Origin: Mesocentrotus franciscanus
Lineage: Eukaryota > Echinodermata > Echinoidea > Camarodonta > Strongylocentrotidae
Assembly (NCBI GenBank): GCA_037976565.1
Contig: CP137686.1
Location: 25,939,828-26,003,827, forward strand
DNA: 64,000 nucleotides
Reading direction: 5' to 3'
Shown here: piece after piece, positions 22,249-35,425 of the stretch
How the letters are laid out: each line of letters opens with the position of its first letter
How positions within the stretch are numbered: position 1 is the stretch's first letter
Notes under the pieces: generated by a model
Told to the model about the DNA's origin: nothing
The model's input: only the letters and a program-made list of their open reading frames with translations
Databases searched by the model: none
Translations under genes and position numbers: made by a program

Positions 22249-25200
22249 TTACTGAAGATTAAAGGGAATATTCGTGTCGGTCGGCAGCAGTAGTGACCTC
22301 GCAGGAGCTTTTGGTTCCGGTGGGTCAAATGTAAGGTCATAGACCACCTGATGACCGTTGTCCCATCCGTAGAGCTTCTGATCACGTGGGTTGTAATCCA
22401 ATGACATCATCTCTCCGAAGCGGATGTCGAAAGGGACGTCGAGAACACGAAATTCGTTGGACGATGTTTCGTAGACCAACTCCACCTGATGAAAATATAT
22501 TGAGAATCATGGTAAATTGTTGGATGAATGATGATAGTGATTATCATAATGATACTACTACTACTAATAATAATAATAATTAAAAAAATAATAATAATAA
22601 CAATAGTAATAATAATAATAATTATGATGATGATGATAATGATAATAATAATAATGATAATAATAATAAAATAATAATAATAGCATTAATTATTTGATGA
22701 TAATAATATAAATAATAATGAGAGTAATAATGAGAGTAATAATAATAATAATAACTAGACATAGTCTATAATACTTGTTAATAACAAGTATAGGTGGGCT
22801 GTTCCAAGTACATGCCACACTAGACCGAAAGCTTCAGTCTCTGATATCGACGGTTGTTCCGCTGAGATTGCATCTGGCTCCTCTGACCGCCTCTATACAT
22901 AGACTGAAGTACGGCGTATGCAGTAGTGTATGGAACGAATGGTTCGGTTCGGCCGGACCGCGATGAATGAGATATGCATCGAGATTTTTCACTCTTTACG
23001 TCTTCATATATCCAATTTGGCTGCAATATTACACTGAATATTAATTAAGATGAAAAATAACACAGAAATATCTACTTTGACTTACGATAGCTTGCTCATT
23101 TAGATCCTATATTAATGATTAATCCGAGAAAGTCTTGTAGTCAACAAGATTTGTTGTCAGCCATCTTGGTTTAAGTTGATGAATATTCATTTTTCTTTTC
23201 GAACGTCCAATAGCTACGTATGAGTCAGCCCGGCTTGAGCCGGTGATGTTTGAATATTCATAAGCCCAATATCAAACACGTGCTCTGATTGGCCATTGGG
23301 CTTGTTTTGGTCGGTTGACCCGGAAATATATCGGGCGGGTCATGTCATAGATTACCAGTTCGAATGCATGAACGTACTGTTTCCTTGGTTCTGAGATAAA
23401 AATTGGATAATTCATATACGTAAGTCCGTAAATTTTGCATTTAGAAATAATTCATTAAAAATTGATAACTGTACATAGGAGAAAAATAGACATAGTATTT
23501 TTGTATCTGATTTATAAATCAGAAAATTAGATCTAAATAAGGAAAATCGTGGGAGAAAGTTTCGGGGTAACAAGTGCTGCACAATCGGCTCAATCTCTCC
23601 CCCCGTTGCGAGCCGTATTGGTTACCGTCTGTGTATGGGGAATGTCAACAAATGTCAGTTTTATTAAAGAATGACCCATACCAGACGGTTATTTCTGTCT
23701 AATGCCACACATGTTTAGTGACATACTAAGTAGTTAAGAAAACATTGGCATGATTTGACTTTATTTTTTTGAAATAATCCTCTTATTCAGGTCTATTAGT
23801 GTGCCAAATTTCTAGTCTATACGATGCATGGTTTTAGAGAAACCATGTACAGTATATTTGACCTTTGACCCTCAAATCTAAATATCAAAATGAAATATGC
23901 ATTTTCTAGATTTTGTTTTTATAAGAAATCATATCTCCGACTCATACTCTATCCAACTATGAATAAAAATTAATACACGACAAGGACTCAGATTTCCCAT
24001 AAGGTTGTACTCAAACGATTGACATATTTCTCCCATAGATATAACACGCAAAATTAGGCATTTTATTACATTGTTTGTGATAGTATATGATAATATGTTA
24101 TAATAGTCGAAGAAGATCATAAAATCAAATTCAAAACGACGGCAAAAAAAAAAAAAATTGACCCACCAGGAATCGAACTTGGGTCGCCGGAATGGGAGGC
24201 AAGTGCTATGACCACTATACCAAAATAATCCACATAGACATTACACGTGAACGGAAAATGGAATTCTCAAATCCCACTTTGCAAGTGAAATATGAGCATG
24301 ATCCCGGCATCTGATCGAAAAATAAAGGGCACACTTGTGATAGCTTATTGTCTCAGCTACAACATACTCGAAGCTCAGCAAAAACAAAACTAAAACGACG
24401 GAGATATTGCTCAAAAAGACGGGAATGTAGAATCCAGTTTTGAAAAAAAGTCATGTCCTATAGAGAATACACGTAAAATTAGGAAAATTGACATGCCTCC
24501 TTTAATCGCAAAAATACGCCATGATGCCTTTGTCAAAATGAAAAATCGTGGTGACTGCATTTGTAGAAAATTGTCTCAGCTAGAACATATCAAAATTTGG
24601 AAGAAAATCGATCAATATTTACAGAGATACAATCAATTTTCCAAAAATATGCTGACGTCATAATATGCAAATTGAAATTTTGAGTTCGGAGGCCATTATG
24701 ATGACGTCATGAGTTAATTGAGGGTCAAATGAGACATGAAATCATATCTCCGACTCATAATCTATCCAAATATGAAAAAAATTGGGAGTTCCCATCCATT
24801 CTGAAGAGTTACAATGAATTTTGTATAGGCATGTTTTTGCCCATATATGCTATGTATTACAAGAGCTCGCGCGCACGGACATTTATCTTGAATGGACGCT
24901 CATCTTGTTATTAATGGTCATAAAGAGATAAACATGGTATCAAATTGTTCGAAAAAATATGGGAAATATCATGAAGGAAAAAAATGGCGATTCTATGTTG
25001 TGTAATGGTGTAACGCGCGAAAACGCGCGCGCATGTGCGTGTGCGCGATTTTTTATAAAATGCTTAAAATGGCCTAAAACGTATGCAAAATAAATTTTAG
25101 ACGATTTGGAGCATTTTGAAATTTTGCGCGCGCGTTAACGCGCGGACGTACGCATGCGCGCGCGTTTTTTGACCTGAAATTGACCGGACGGATATTGACC

Positions 25201-28200
25201 TTGATCATGATAAATATGAATGAAAAACGACTTTTCGTTATGAAGATATGATCATGAGTAGATTTTCAGAAAATTTTACAAAATGGCGCCTAGATGACGT
25301 CATCAGTCAAGGTCAAGGTTGAAAACGTTATTTTGATTTTCCATATGCCTATACATATGTGTGCCAAATTTCAAGGCATTTGATTAGCCATTTTCAAGTT
25401 ATCTTGCTAACAAAAAAGTGATTGGAAATAAGAAAAATAAATAAATAATAATAATAATAAATAAATAAAGGCAATTCTAACGAAAACATAAGGTGGTCTG
25501 TATTATATACAGCCCACCTGATTATAATGTTGAGTGGAAGGGGGTAGCCCAAGCAGTGTGCCTATAGACTGTATCGTAACTTGCTTCATACCGGCTATCG
25601 TGAAGGATATGGACATGATTGTGACCCTCTGCCCCTGCCCATAGTTCTACGACACAAGCTCTGACTCACAAATGCTTGGCGCCTTGGTTTTTAATTTCCT
25701 ACACCTACCGAATAATCCTAATTCAACCCTTGGCTATTCATAGACTATACCTGAGCCTAACCCTAACATTTATCCTAAACCTAACCCAAAACCAAACTCA
25801 TCATAACACTAACCCCATATCGGTGCTTTTGCCATAACAGCCTCTTAAACCTAATAAAGTCGGGGGCCATTATGCCCCCTCCGCGATTTTTCTGATCGTT
25901 CGGGAACGCATACGGATGGCGCCGCCGCTCGCTGACTTTTTTCTTTCGAGTCTTGCGCATCTTTTAAAACAATTTTTTTTGAAAATCGGACGTACAGTTA
26001 CAAAGTCACGTGACCTTTTTTCTTTGCATGTCAGCCCGAAAATCGCTCATTTTCGTGTTTTGTGTACAAAACATATAGAAAATGACATTTTTCCTAAAAA
26101 GAGATAAAACATTGGTTATTGGGTCTTGTTTAAAGTTTAGGTGTTTGTTTTGGGAGTCAAAATAGTTGAATTTTAGTTAGAAATGAAATAAAACAACAAA
26201 AGCAATGAAATACATTAGTTAAAAAAACAATGAAATACATAAGAAATTATCAAAACAAGAGATAACATAAGGAATAACCTAGCTCTTCCAATTTTTTGTT
26301 GTCGTATTATTGTTTCAAATGGTCTAACAAATACATGTAGTGAAAAAGAATGCTTAAATATAAAGAATATATGATTTTTTTTTTGGTAGAAAGGTGAATT
26401 TTATGACCTTATTTGCATAAATTACCATAAATATGCAAATGAATGAATTTTTCAAAAAATTAAATTTACCATAGTTTTCTATACACTTCACTTGACATGC
26501 GTGTAAATTTTGGCGGCGATCGGCCGTTTCACGGCCGAGATCTTAGGGGGGGCCATAATGCCCCCGGCCGTATTAAGACCTCAAATAGCCTGGCCTTTTT
26601 AGGGTTAATTCCATCTTTATAGATTCTATACCTTATATTTTTCTTTTGTTGTTATTTCTCATATATGTTGTAAATTTCTATTTTTACGTTTAAGTGTTTG
26701 AAATGTACGTAAATCTAGAATTGGATAGGCCTATTCTTGAAGGACTTTTGAATTAGATAAATCTGAAATGGGAAAATGTATATCTTTAACCCTCTTTAAA
26801 GTGTGCCGATTGGCACAAACGGTTGGAAACAATTATAAATAAAATTAGCGGCATTAATTGCGAGTGCAACAGGCACATTTCTGGTATTATTCAGAACGTA
26901 ATCTATTGTTAGATCACATTGAAATATCATTAGGCCTACCCATTAGTCAGGAAAACTCTAAATTACAATTATGTGAAAAGTAGTTGTTTGAACTGTTCTT
27001 TCTAAAGTGTAAAGAGATAACGGAAGAAAGACCTATGCAAATGTAGACGTATCGGATCACTCCCTTGCCCATCCCCCTCCAAAGGACGACCAACTCACCG
27101 TAGTATCAGTGCTGAAGAAACTGCTAAGGCAGTAGAGCCTACCGCAAACCATGAAGCAATTTCCTGCCTGATATTTAGGGAAGGGCGCCACCCACGTCTC
27201 TATTATATCCAATGTCTCTGGATCCAAACGACTGACCATTGTGTTTGCTGTCAAGTAAAAAAAAATATATATATATATGTATAATGATAATAATAGTAAC
27301 AATAATAACAATAATAATAATAATAATAATAATAGTAATCATAATCATAATCATAATAATTAAACACAAGAACATTTTTGAAAATATTAATGATAAAACA
27401 TCAGTAAGCTGCGGATTAATTCATTGCAAAATTATTTGTTTCTTTAACACTTCTAATGACAGGATCTATAACTTCAACCATATTATTTAGTTGAATATAA
27501 GGCCTTTCCATTTGACTTTTTCAACTTACAAAGGGTTGAATATTTATTATCCTTGAATTTTCTTTTAATGGAAAGATTCAGCAAAGAAAATGTACTCATT
27601 CACTCTTTCAAAGAGAACGTTCGTGTTTTACTGAAAATATAGGAATATTAGGGCCTTCCTTAAAGATACTATGTCCCTTTTGCAGCCAACATCAAATTCT
27701 GTAGAACTTTGCAGGAATTATGAATATGTCATGTATGTCCTATCTGTGAAATTTAAACATTAGCAGTGTCCTAGTATTCAAATTATGCAAGGAAACCCAT
27801 TTACCTCCTAGACTCACTGTCAGACACTATTGAGTGACTGACTGACATCTTTTATCTTTGGTAATATATAACATACATAAAATGAGCTGTAACAAGTACG
27901 TGATCATTTGTCTACATCAATAACCCACTACTTGTAATGGCCAAAATTAAACTGATTGAATCTTTGTGCAGCACAAAACTGACATACGACCACTCGGTAA
28001 CAGGGTCTGAAAATCAGACTATTACTTAGGTGATTGCAATCACTTAAGTCGATTCGACAACTAATGGTCGTTATTTTCCCACTATAAGACATGTTCAAGC
28101 CCTTTCGTTTTGAGGGAAGTTCTAAATTAGTAATGTCTTTCAAATGCCGTTGGAATTTAACCTTTTTATGTAGAGGTATCGTGGTCGAGTGGATACGTCG

Positions 28201-31200
28201 CCGGACTATCGATCACAAGGTCCGCGGTTCGAGTCCCGCCGACACTAATGTCCTTTGGCAAGACATTGATCTACATTTGCCACACTCCACCCAGGTGAAG
28301 TAAATGAAGTAAATGGGGACCTGGTAGGAATTTATTCCTTGAAACGCAGAGCGCGTGACAGCTGCACTGCTAAAGCCAGGGTAATTATGCTGCATTATTG
28401 TAGAGCGCTTAGAGACTTCTGATAAAGTAAGTGTTAGGCGCTATATAAGCAAATATTATTATTCATTTTTTTTTTGGTCTGCAAATGGGACCCAGTACCT
28501 TAAAAATGTTATCTCCATTGCACAAAACGATAAACATGACAAAGTTTTCTCACTGTGGTCGGAGAGGGAGATATTCCCCTACTCCCCAAAGTCTGAGCTC
28601 GTCTCGTCATTTTCATGTATTACGTCTTTCCCTCAATAAATGTCCAAAGAGCATATATGGAACATTTGACAGAAATAATAAAATCACACCCCAAAACCCG
28701 TAACAAGCTAATCCTATATTCCCCCACTTAACATCTTTTCTTACTTCAGCCGAAGGGGGCAGAGAGATTAGCACAAGTCCGCATTAAAAGGCCTTGCGTC
28801 TTCTTAATGAAGATACAAAGAGGAGACAAATTATGTAATCATTCGTTTATCGTATGAAAGAAACATAATGTACACGAAATACTCAACCATCTAGTAACCC
28901 GAGATCTCCCAAATTGATTAACATGACAATGTTTTCTTACATTCATCGGAGACGGAGACATAGATTGCCCACAGCCCGAGCTCGTCGACGGCCAGATCGA
29001 TGTCGCTGAAACTCTCAGGCATGTATGAACCCCGGTTGTTGATGACGGCATCGGATATCTCTCCCGTAGCGACTATAGTTTGGTTCCCAAGATCATACCT
29101 GGTTGTCAAGAAATAGAGATATTTTTTAGAAATGCACTTTTTTCACTTGAAAAAAAAAAGTTATTAATTTGCAGATCAGAATTGAGGAAGAGTTTTCAAT
29201 TATATCACCTGCATGGGTCGAGTTTGGCGAATATAGATTTGCATTCTTTATAATAGTAGGCCTATTCTGTATACTTTGTACTCTGTATGCTGTAATCTGA
29301 ATTAATATGACCATATAAATACCATCTGTATAAGGAATAGATAATTTGATTACGTCTTTGCTTTGTTATATTCATCATACATTGTCATAATTTGGTTATT
29401 TTGTTCTCTTCATTCGTATTACGTTGACTGTGATGACTTTTACCATTGTATGATTGTCCATATATATTTATGTTTTTATTATCAGCATTGATCTTGTGTT
29501 TCTGTTTAAATGTTTATGAATAAATGAATGAGTAAATAAATAAATGTCAGACACAGACAAACAGCAATGACAACTAACCAAACAAGAATTATTACAATAT
29601 GTGAAGGGCCAAGAATCGGTCGGTAGGCCTATGGAGTCGATTTGGGTGTCCAGAGTCGGTTTAATTGGAGTCGGTTTAATTGGAATCGGTTTGGGTGTGT
29701 GACTGAGATATTAGCGAATACACAAAATGAAATTACAATTATAATCAATTTACCTCACGATCTGTCTGCTTTGAAATACATGGTAGTAGAGTGAACCATT
29801 ATATGCGACCATCCCGGGACCCTGGGCTGGAAGGTTCGTGGGCAGCATGTATCGACTCTCGTACTCAGTAGCTCTACGGAAGTCAGCAACGTGAGCAAAG
29901 CGGTCAACTTGGTAAGTAAGTCTAAGAAGGAAAAGGAAAGTAAAAGGGGGTTTTACATGATTACTTAATTTTGTTACTAACCTATTCACCACACAGGGCA
30001 CTGCATGTTTGCACTTGCCGTATAGGTGAGAAGTGAGCAAAGATTTGTGAGGCAGGGATCACCCGGGGACCTCATTAGTTATACAGTCTGCCCTTTTTGA
30101 ATTCCCCTTAATATGACGAAACACAAGGTCTTGAAATATCGGTGATAATAAATGGGATTCTGATAGACATCTATCAAGAAACAAATAGCTCTCCCTCCCA
30201 TTGCGGTTTCTGGATTATTATGTAAATTTAACTGTTTAGTATGATACGTTTGCGAGAAATTTTAATATACTGTTTGACCTTGTAGAAAATCAAGCGTCTG
30301 TTTGACTAAATACAGTGGCATAGCGTACGTTCAGACAATGAGCGGCTACGCACTGACATCTTTCGAGAGAGGGGGCACAGGTCTTACCGGATGAAATACA
30401 AATAAGGTCATTATTGGGGGGATGATGTGAAGGGGTTGGAGCGTATTCTTTTTACCGTCCAGTACCCTCTCATTTTCTTTCCTCTCTCCTAGTTCGCAAT
30501 TTGATGGGGGAACGAGCCCCCGAACTCGAACAGCAAACCATGTGATCCACAGTGCGGTGACATATGCGCCAGACCCACCTCCCTGCTCTACAGTAGTCAA
30601 GACATATTACCTTGGATTGTGGAAGGGTGCATAATAGACCTTGATATAGTCCTTGATGGGGTCTCGGAACCACGCTCCTATTTTGTTCCCTAAGCCTCTG
30701 ACTGTGAAGGGCTCAGATACGTGGATGATATCACGGCAACTATCTAAAATGGGGGGAAAGAAGAAAGGAATCATTCTCATTATTTTGTTTCTTTATTACC
30801 TTTCAATTTTCCTACTAAATAGGCCTACACTAGATAGCTACTACTTAAAAAAAATCGACCTATGGGAATTTCAATGGTGTTGTGCGTCACCTATTGAAAT
30901 CTCCGAACATTACAATGATCCGAACATGATTTCTTATATAGAGACATACAAAAGGGTATTAAAATTGCCCTTGATTTGATTTTTCGAAAATAGTTGCGAT
31001 CATGTTTTAACCAATGTTCCTTGAAAATACTCCCCTCTTGGGCTATCTACATCTATCTATCTATCAATGTATCTATCTATCTATCTAACCATCCATGTAT
31101 GTTTGTATGTATGTATGTATCTATCTGTTTATCTGCCATTCCCTATTTAATAGACTAACCTTACTCAGTCATTTATGGATGAATAATAAATTTTCCAATT

Positions 31201-33858
31201 TCATTGATTCCAATAGATAGATGGTACAATAATCATTAAAAAGATTGCGCAATAGTCATATTACATACTAACTATTTCCTTGCCCATAAATACTTATCAC
31301 GAAAAGGAGTCTTTCAATTCCTACCTTGGGAGGGAAAATCACTCCAGGGTTGGAAGAGGCTGTCATCTACGGTCCTCGTCGGATAAAACCGTTCACATTC
31401 GGCCAACTTCGCCTTGAGATCGTCGATCTTTCGTTGCAGTACTCGGACTTCAGTGGGTCTCGTCACCTCCAACTGTTGAATGAGTTCTGTGAAGTTATTC
31501 AGCTGAAAGTGTGAAGAGGAAAAGAGAATTGTTATCATCCTCACTGAAATTAATTAAACCTTGAGTTTGAAAACCATCAATGTCTCGTTGCCTATCGGGG
31601 GGGGGGGGATGATTTTGATAACTGATTCATTACATAGTCATTCAATTTTCTACCGAGACCTCTATCTTTAAAACTAATAAAATGTAAGTACATTGTCATC
31701 GTCCTCCTCATCATCGCCAGCTTTTTCATTGTCGTCATTACCATCTATCTGACTTTAATCATCAACATTATCAATCGATTTGTGGGTCGCTCTGACATGT
31801 GACTGAAGAAATACCACCATCAAACCATTCAAACCTTGTTTGGAATACTTACTTCTTCACGTAGTTGCTGTACCTCAGGAATCTCGGCTGCTACCTCCTC
31901 GATCCTGAGAAATACAGGTGAAAGGCGGTGTATGAAATTTCAATTTCTATTCAATTATCATGTAACACTACTTTAATTGCAACAGACACATTTTGCAGAA
32001 AAGTGTTGTGTTATTTTTTTTTTCTTAAGGGGGATCTAAAATTAGAGAAAATTCAAAGGATTAAAGGAAAAGTACTCTCAGGAGAATATACAAAAAATAT
32101 GGGGAGGCAACAGAGCGAGAGAAGGGAGAGGGGCTTAACAAGAAGAGACCATTTTTATGAATAGATACGGATATTAAGTGTCAAAATAATACTCACAGGC
32201 TGGGGTTACCATCAGGGCAGCATGAATGCTGCTCATCGTGCATTGGGTCTTTTTCTCTATCTATCTATCTATCTATCTATCTTAATTCTAAATATCTTGT
32301 TTGCCTACTTTCGAAAATCAAGAAATTTTAATTATAAAAAACATATAACTGATTCATTTTAAACTATAAACTTTACACATGTATTACTCAACTTTACACT
32401 GTATATATCTACTAAAGATCAAAAGTTTTAGGCATTAATTAAACCCTTTATTACTCAACATCCCCCTGCGGTTGCTATGGATACGCATCCTCACCTTTCA
32501 AGGAGGAGAGACATCTCCTTGAGTTCTTCCTTCACGAGCTCGAGCTCAGCCACGGTGACGACTACGGAACCATCCAGAACGCCCTCCAATGTAATCATCG
32601 TCACGTTGAGCTGAGAGTCTGCGATCTCGAGATCGATGTGGAGCCTGATGACCGTTTGGTTGTACTCGTCGAGGAGACGACCGAGTCGGGAGATCTGAGA
32701 ACGGTGTCAATTTGAAAGAGTGACAGCCACATAAAATTAGAAAAAAATACTACTATAGCTACTACATGAAAAAATAATAATTACAGTAATAACAAGAATA
32801 ATAATATTAATAATAACAATGATAATAAGAAGAACAACAACAACAACAAGAACAACAACAACAACAAGAACAACAAGAACAACAAGAACAACAAGAAGAA
32901 GAACATTTCTTAGTGATTTAAATCAACAGCATCACCTACTTACCTCCCGTTCTGCTGCTTCGAGTCTTTCTGGGTAGCCCGTTTCTACATAATCTTGGCA
33001 CGTGACTACTGGTGGAAAAGCAGTCTCGCACTGGCATCTACGAGACGGCGTCTCGACGTCGCCGAACGTCGCCCTGATATCGTCGGTACTGGTCGGTGTT
33101 GTTACATAGCATTTCTGAAAGGAAAAAAAAAGAAGAAATGATCCCTAATCATTCTGTGCGCTATGTGATGCCCAGGCCCAGCGCATATATTACGATCTTC
33201 TTGCGATCTGATTTTCGATGAAATGGTAATTATAATTGATACTGAAATCTAAACAAACGTATCTTTCTGATTTAGGTTCTGAACAATGATAAGAATACTA
33301 ATAACCGAAATTTTAGTGCATCTTAAGCCCTTTCGTCAGAATAAAAGCAGAATCGGCTTCAAATCGTAGACAATCGCACCACTGGTCTGACGGCACTGCG
33401 ATTCTGAGCCGATTTAGCTGTTCTTCCCCAAAGGAACTTTAAAATCCCTTAAAATTGGGATTTTATTAATCATGCATGTCCCTATTGAGATCCTCAATTA
33501 TTGAAATTTTGCAATTGTTTATTTTCACATCAATTGCTTTTTCAAATTCTTCCAAAATCGGATCGTGGTCAATTCGTGTGGTGTGCGCCGGGCTTAAGAA
33601 GCTGTGATTATTAGTATTATTGAATTTAAAAACGTTCAGAGGGGCTACAGTCCTGAGATGTGCCATAGAAGTAAAGAATTTTATTTAAAACAATATACTC
33701 TTCGGACTTTAATCCAGTGCTTATAATTGTGTAGAAGTTTGTATAGATTTGAAGAAAGGATTAGATGGTTTACTTACCGATATTTCAACAAAAAGACAAA
33801 TGATAACTGCCGTCATTAGTCCTCGAAAGGGAACGAAGAACGCTGGATATTCAGTCAT
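22249..33858 (-). CDS. Secreted coiled-coil olfactomedin protein, amassin-like
   Basis: Ten exons on the - strand: 33858-33778, 33114-32944, 32694-32495, 31904-31853, 31502-31325, 30743-30611, 29921-29754, 29098-28941, 27247-27099 and 22485-22249. All have GT-AG borders and matching phase, giving 1527 nt and 508 residues. Exon 1 is a hydrophobic signal peptide (AVIICLFVEIS). Residues 28-84 are Cys-rich; residues 85-205 are heptad-like (coiled coil). The olfactomedin domain runs from about 228 (SCRDIIHVSEPF) to about 495 and contains the diagnostic SDIDLAVDELGLW and RYDL segments and the MVCGRLY cysteine. Sites NVT, NFT, NQT and NGS could be glycosylated. The length and order match amassin, the coelomic-fluid protein that makes sea urchin coelomocytes clot; other olfactomedin proteins (noelin, gliomedin) are possible. 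The last intron, 4.6 kb, is filled with repeats. Confidence 0.88.
22550..22770. repeat. AAT-rich microsatellite cluster
   Basis: Imperfect AAT, GAT and ACT runs in the last intron of the amassin-like gene. Confidence 0.8.
22792..25519. mobile_element. Possible 2.7 kb repeat element in the last amassin-like intron
   Basis: aggtgggctgt at 22792-22802 is inverted at 25509-25519, and the right end also folds on itself (aggtggtctgta against tacagcccacct). Inside are direct repeats such as atcatatctccgactcat (23928 and 24741), alternating CG-rich tracts at 25015-25165, and a tRNA-like stretch. No protein is recognised. Boundaries are tentative. Confidence 0.35.
24155..24232 (-). repeat. tRNA-related sequence
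   Basis: The - strand has box A-like ggtatagtggtcatagcac and box B-like agttcgattcctgg with a CCC anticodon position, but no 5' acceptor strand pairs with the 3' gtgggtc. It is a tRNA pseudogene or SINE head, followed by a T run. Confidence 0.55.
25862..26565. repeat. Two 18-bp palindromes bracketing about 700 bp
   Basis: gggggccattatgccccc at 25862-25879 and the near-identical gggggccataatgccccc at 26548-26565. Each is nearly self-complementary, so each end could form a hairpin. The interior has no coding domain. Possibly an element with hairpin ends. Confidence 0.45.
26600..27060. other. Intron sequence, nothing recognised
   Basis: AT-rich part of the last amassin-like intron, next to exon 9 (27099). 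No repeat structure or coding signal was seen. Confidence 0.5.
27268..27362. repeat. AAT/ACA/ATC microsatellite
   Basis: TA run then imperfect trinucleotide repeats, directly upstream of exon 9 of the amassin-like gene. Confidence 0.8.
27664..28501. repeat. Unclassified repeat, copy interrupted by a SINE
   Basis: Same family as 19806-20345. The SINE at 28171-28463 splits it near its right end. Confidence 0.75.
28171..28463 (+). mobile_element. tRNA-derived SINE with ATT tail
   Basis: RNA polymerase III promoter boxes are visible: tggtcgagtgg (box A) and ggttcgagtccc (box B) in a tRNA-like head, then a roughly 200-base body ending gcgctatataagc and a short ATT tail. The uninterrupted sister repeat shows the empty site near 20303. 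Non-autonomous; mobilised by a LINE. Confidence 0.8.
29560..29715. repeat. Possible short repeat related to 61231-61344
   Basis: Contains ccaagaatcggtcgg and a gtgtgtgactgagatattag stretch closely like the MITE at 61231-61344. Terminal repeats are degraded here. Confidence 0.35.
31050..31132. repeat. CTAT/GTAT microsatellite
   Basis: Interrupted tetranucleotide repeats in an intron of the amassin-like gene. A second CTAT run lies at 32252-32281. Confidence 0.8.
32760..32910. repeat. AAT then AAC/AAG microsatellite
   Basis: Trinucleotide repeats between exons 2 and 3 of the amassin-like gene. Confidence 0.85.
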
Positions 33859-33965
33859 GGTGCGCCTGTCTCTAATGTGAAGTGGCATCCACGTAGAAAT
33901 GCTCTAGATGTCTCTAAATGACTCTCGGTGACTCTAAATTAATGGAGAGCCGACTTTGCGGGTCA

Positions 33966-33973
33966 TATTTATA
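33966..33973 (-). promoter_or_regulatory. TATA box of the amassin-like gene
   Basis: The - strand reads TATAAATA about 110 bases before the start codon at 33858, which would place transcription start near 33940 and a 5' UTR of about 80 bases. A core TATA element suits a highly inducible effector gene, but that use is inferred. Confidence 0.6.
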
Positions 33974-33979
33974 CAATTT

Positions 33980-35417
33980 TTGCTGCATGCCTAGAGCTTT
34001 GGAATTTCATCTTCATGTGGGTCAGGGCTAAGAGCGTATGAACCTTGATTTTTTTCCGTCATCGTCGTTATTTACGTCGAAAATGACGAAAAGTGTCCAT
34101 GATTTTAAAGGTGAACAATCTTTAACGAGACAGGTCGTATGTCTAGGGGGTATGTCATGTCTCATGTTCTTAACATTTGGAAAAAGAAAGGCATATTTTC
34201 GATTAGTTTGTAATCGAGCTGCTTAAATCATGAAAAGATGTCGGTCAGTGATAGCAAAATCATTCTCTTAGCCGAAAGCAAGATTCTTTCAAATGAAAAA
34301 ATAGAAATATGAGCTCCTTTTGCAATAAAATATCAATGTAACGACTTTTTTGTTGTTGTTGATAAATATGGCTATATATTATAATGAAGTAAAAGGTCGT
34401 TGCACCCTTTTAAACTGGGGAGTATTCAGCATAGAATAGAACTGACGTCACCAACCACCCCCGCCCCTTCCCCTTCCTTGTTTTTTTTCTTCAAAATATG
34501 GATACATGACTGTAACATGTAATGTTTTATGTTTTTGCAATAGTTATTTGAATGTTTTACCACAGCTTTCATTCTGGTGTTAATTTCATGCTGATAAATT
34601 AAATCATAAAATCTTAAAAAGAGATTGGTACAATTTTGAGGAAAATCCTCCAACGAATAAACTGAGAACGATAAAAAAAATAAATCCCTCTTTTTGGTTG
34701 TTGCTGATGGAATATTCTTTTACCGCGTTCGACAAAGGGACCATATCAAGGGAAGAAGTACGTGATGTATAAAGATTTTTTTTTTAAAGAAAATGGAAAT
34801 CATCGATTTTTTTTAAAATACAAATAGCAGTGAATAAAGAGCAGCTGCATGCATGTTGGAAATCACAAATCGCGTATACCCTCCCCCTCCCCCTCTCTCT
34901 CTCTCTCTCTCTCTCTTTCTATCCCTCTAACTCACATCCCTCAACAAAAACTAGTTCCATGTACGTGACTTCAAAGTTTTTGTCCTTCTTAAAACAAAAC
35001 AGAAACACAAAACAGGATCATAATCAAAATATAAAACACGACAGATTCGTCAGCTATGGCATTGCCTTCTCTCCCCCCCTTCTTTTCTCTCTACCTCTCT
35101 CTTTCTTTCTCCCACCATTTTAAAATATAGTCCATGTACGTGACTGGCAAGTTTTTTTCTTCAAAAACAGATCATAATCATCATAAAGACGTCAGATGCT
35201 TCGTCAATACCATGACCTATGGATTTTGACCTCAAAATCCCCGCATCCAAACAACATGTATAATGTCACTCTTCTCCGACAACATCCGTGAATGTGTACG
35301 TTTACCACAAAAGTAAGTGAAAATAAACTAGTCGTTTCCTTGGTCTTCTTCTTCTAAGTTCAAGAGCAAGAAAACGATAAATTTGGTGGTAATGCAAACA
35401 CCACCGGTCATCAATTA
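33980..35417. other. Intergenic stretch, no gene seen
   Basis: AT-rich with CT microsatellite at 34890-34920. The segment at 34935-35060 is loosely repeated at 35060-35190 (tccatgtacgtgact with caagttttt). Upstream regulatory sequence of the amassin-like gene may lie here, but no site can be named. Confidence 0.5.
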
Positions 35418-35425
35418 TGCACAGT

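Noticed and set aside
21958..22255. Reading frames with repeated LPNINDNIV or KTMLSFMLG units
   Set aside because: Products of the 27-bp minisatellite; no start context, splice support or known family.
24155..24232. Possible tRNA-Gly gene
   Set aside because: Boxes A and B are present, but the acceptor stem does not pair.
25735..25860. Telomere-like CCTAAC repeats
   Set aside because: Short and degenerate, with similar stretches at 50630-50670 and 59560-59610; simple sequence, not a telomere.
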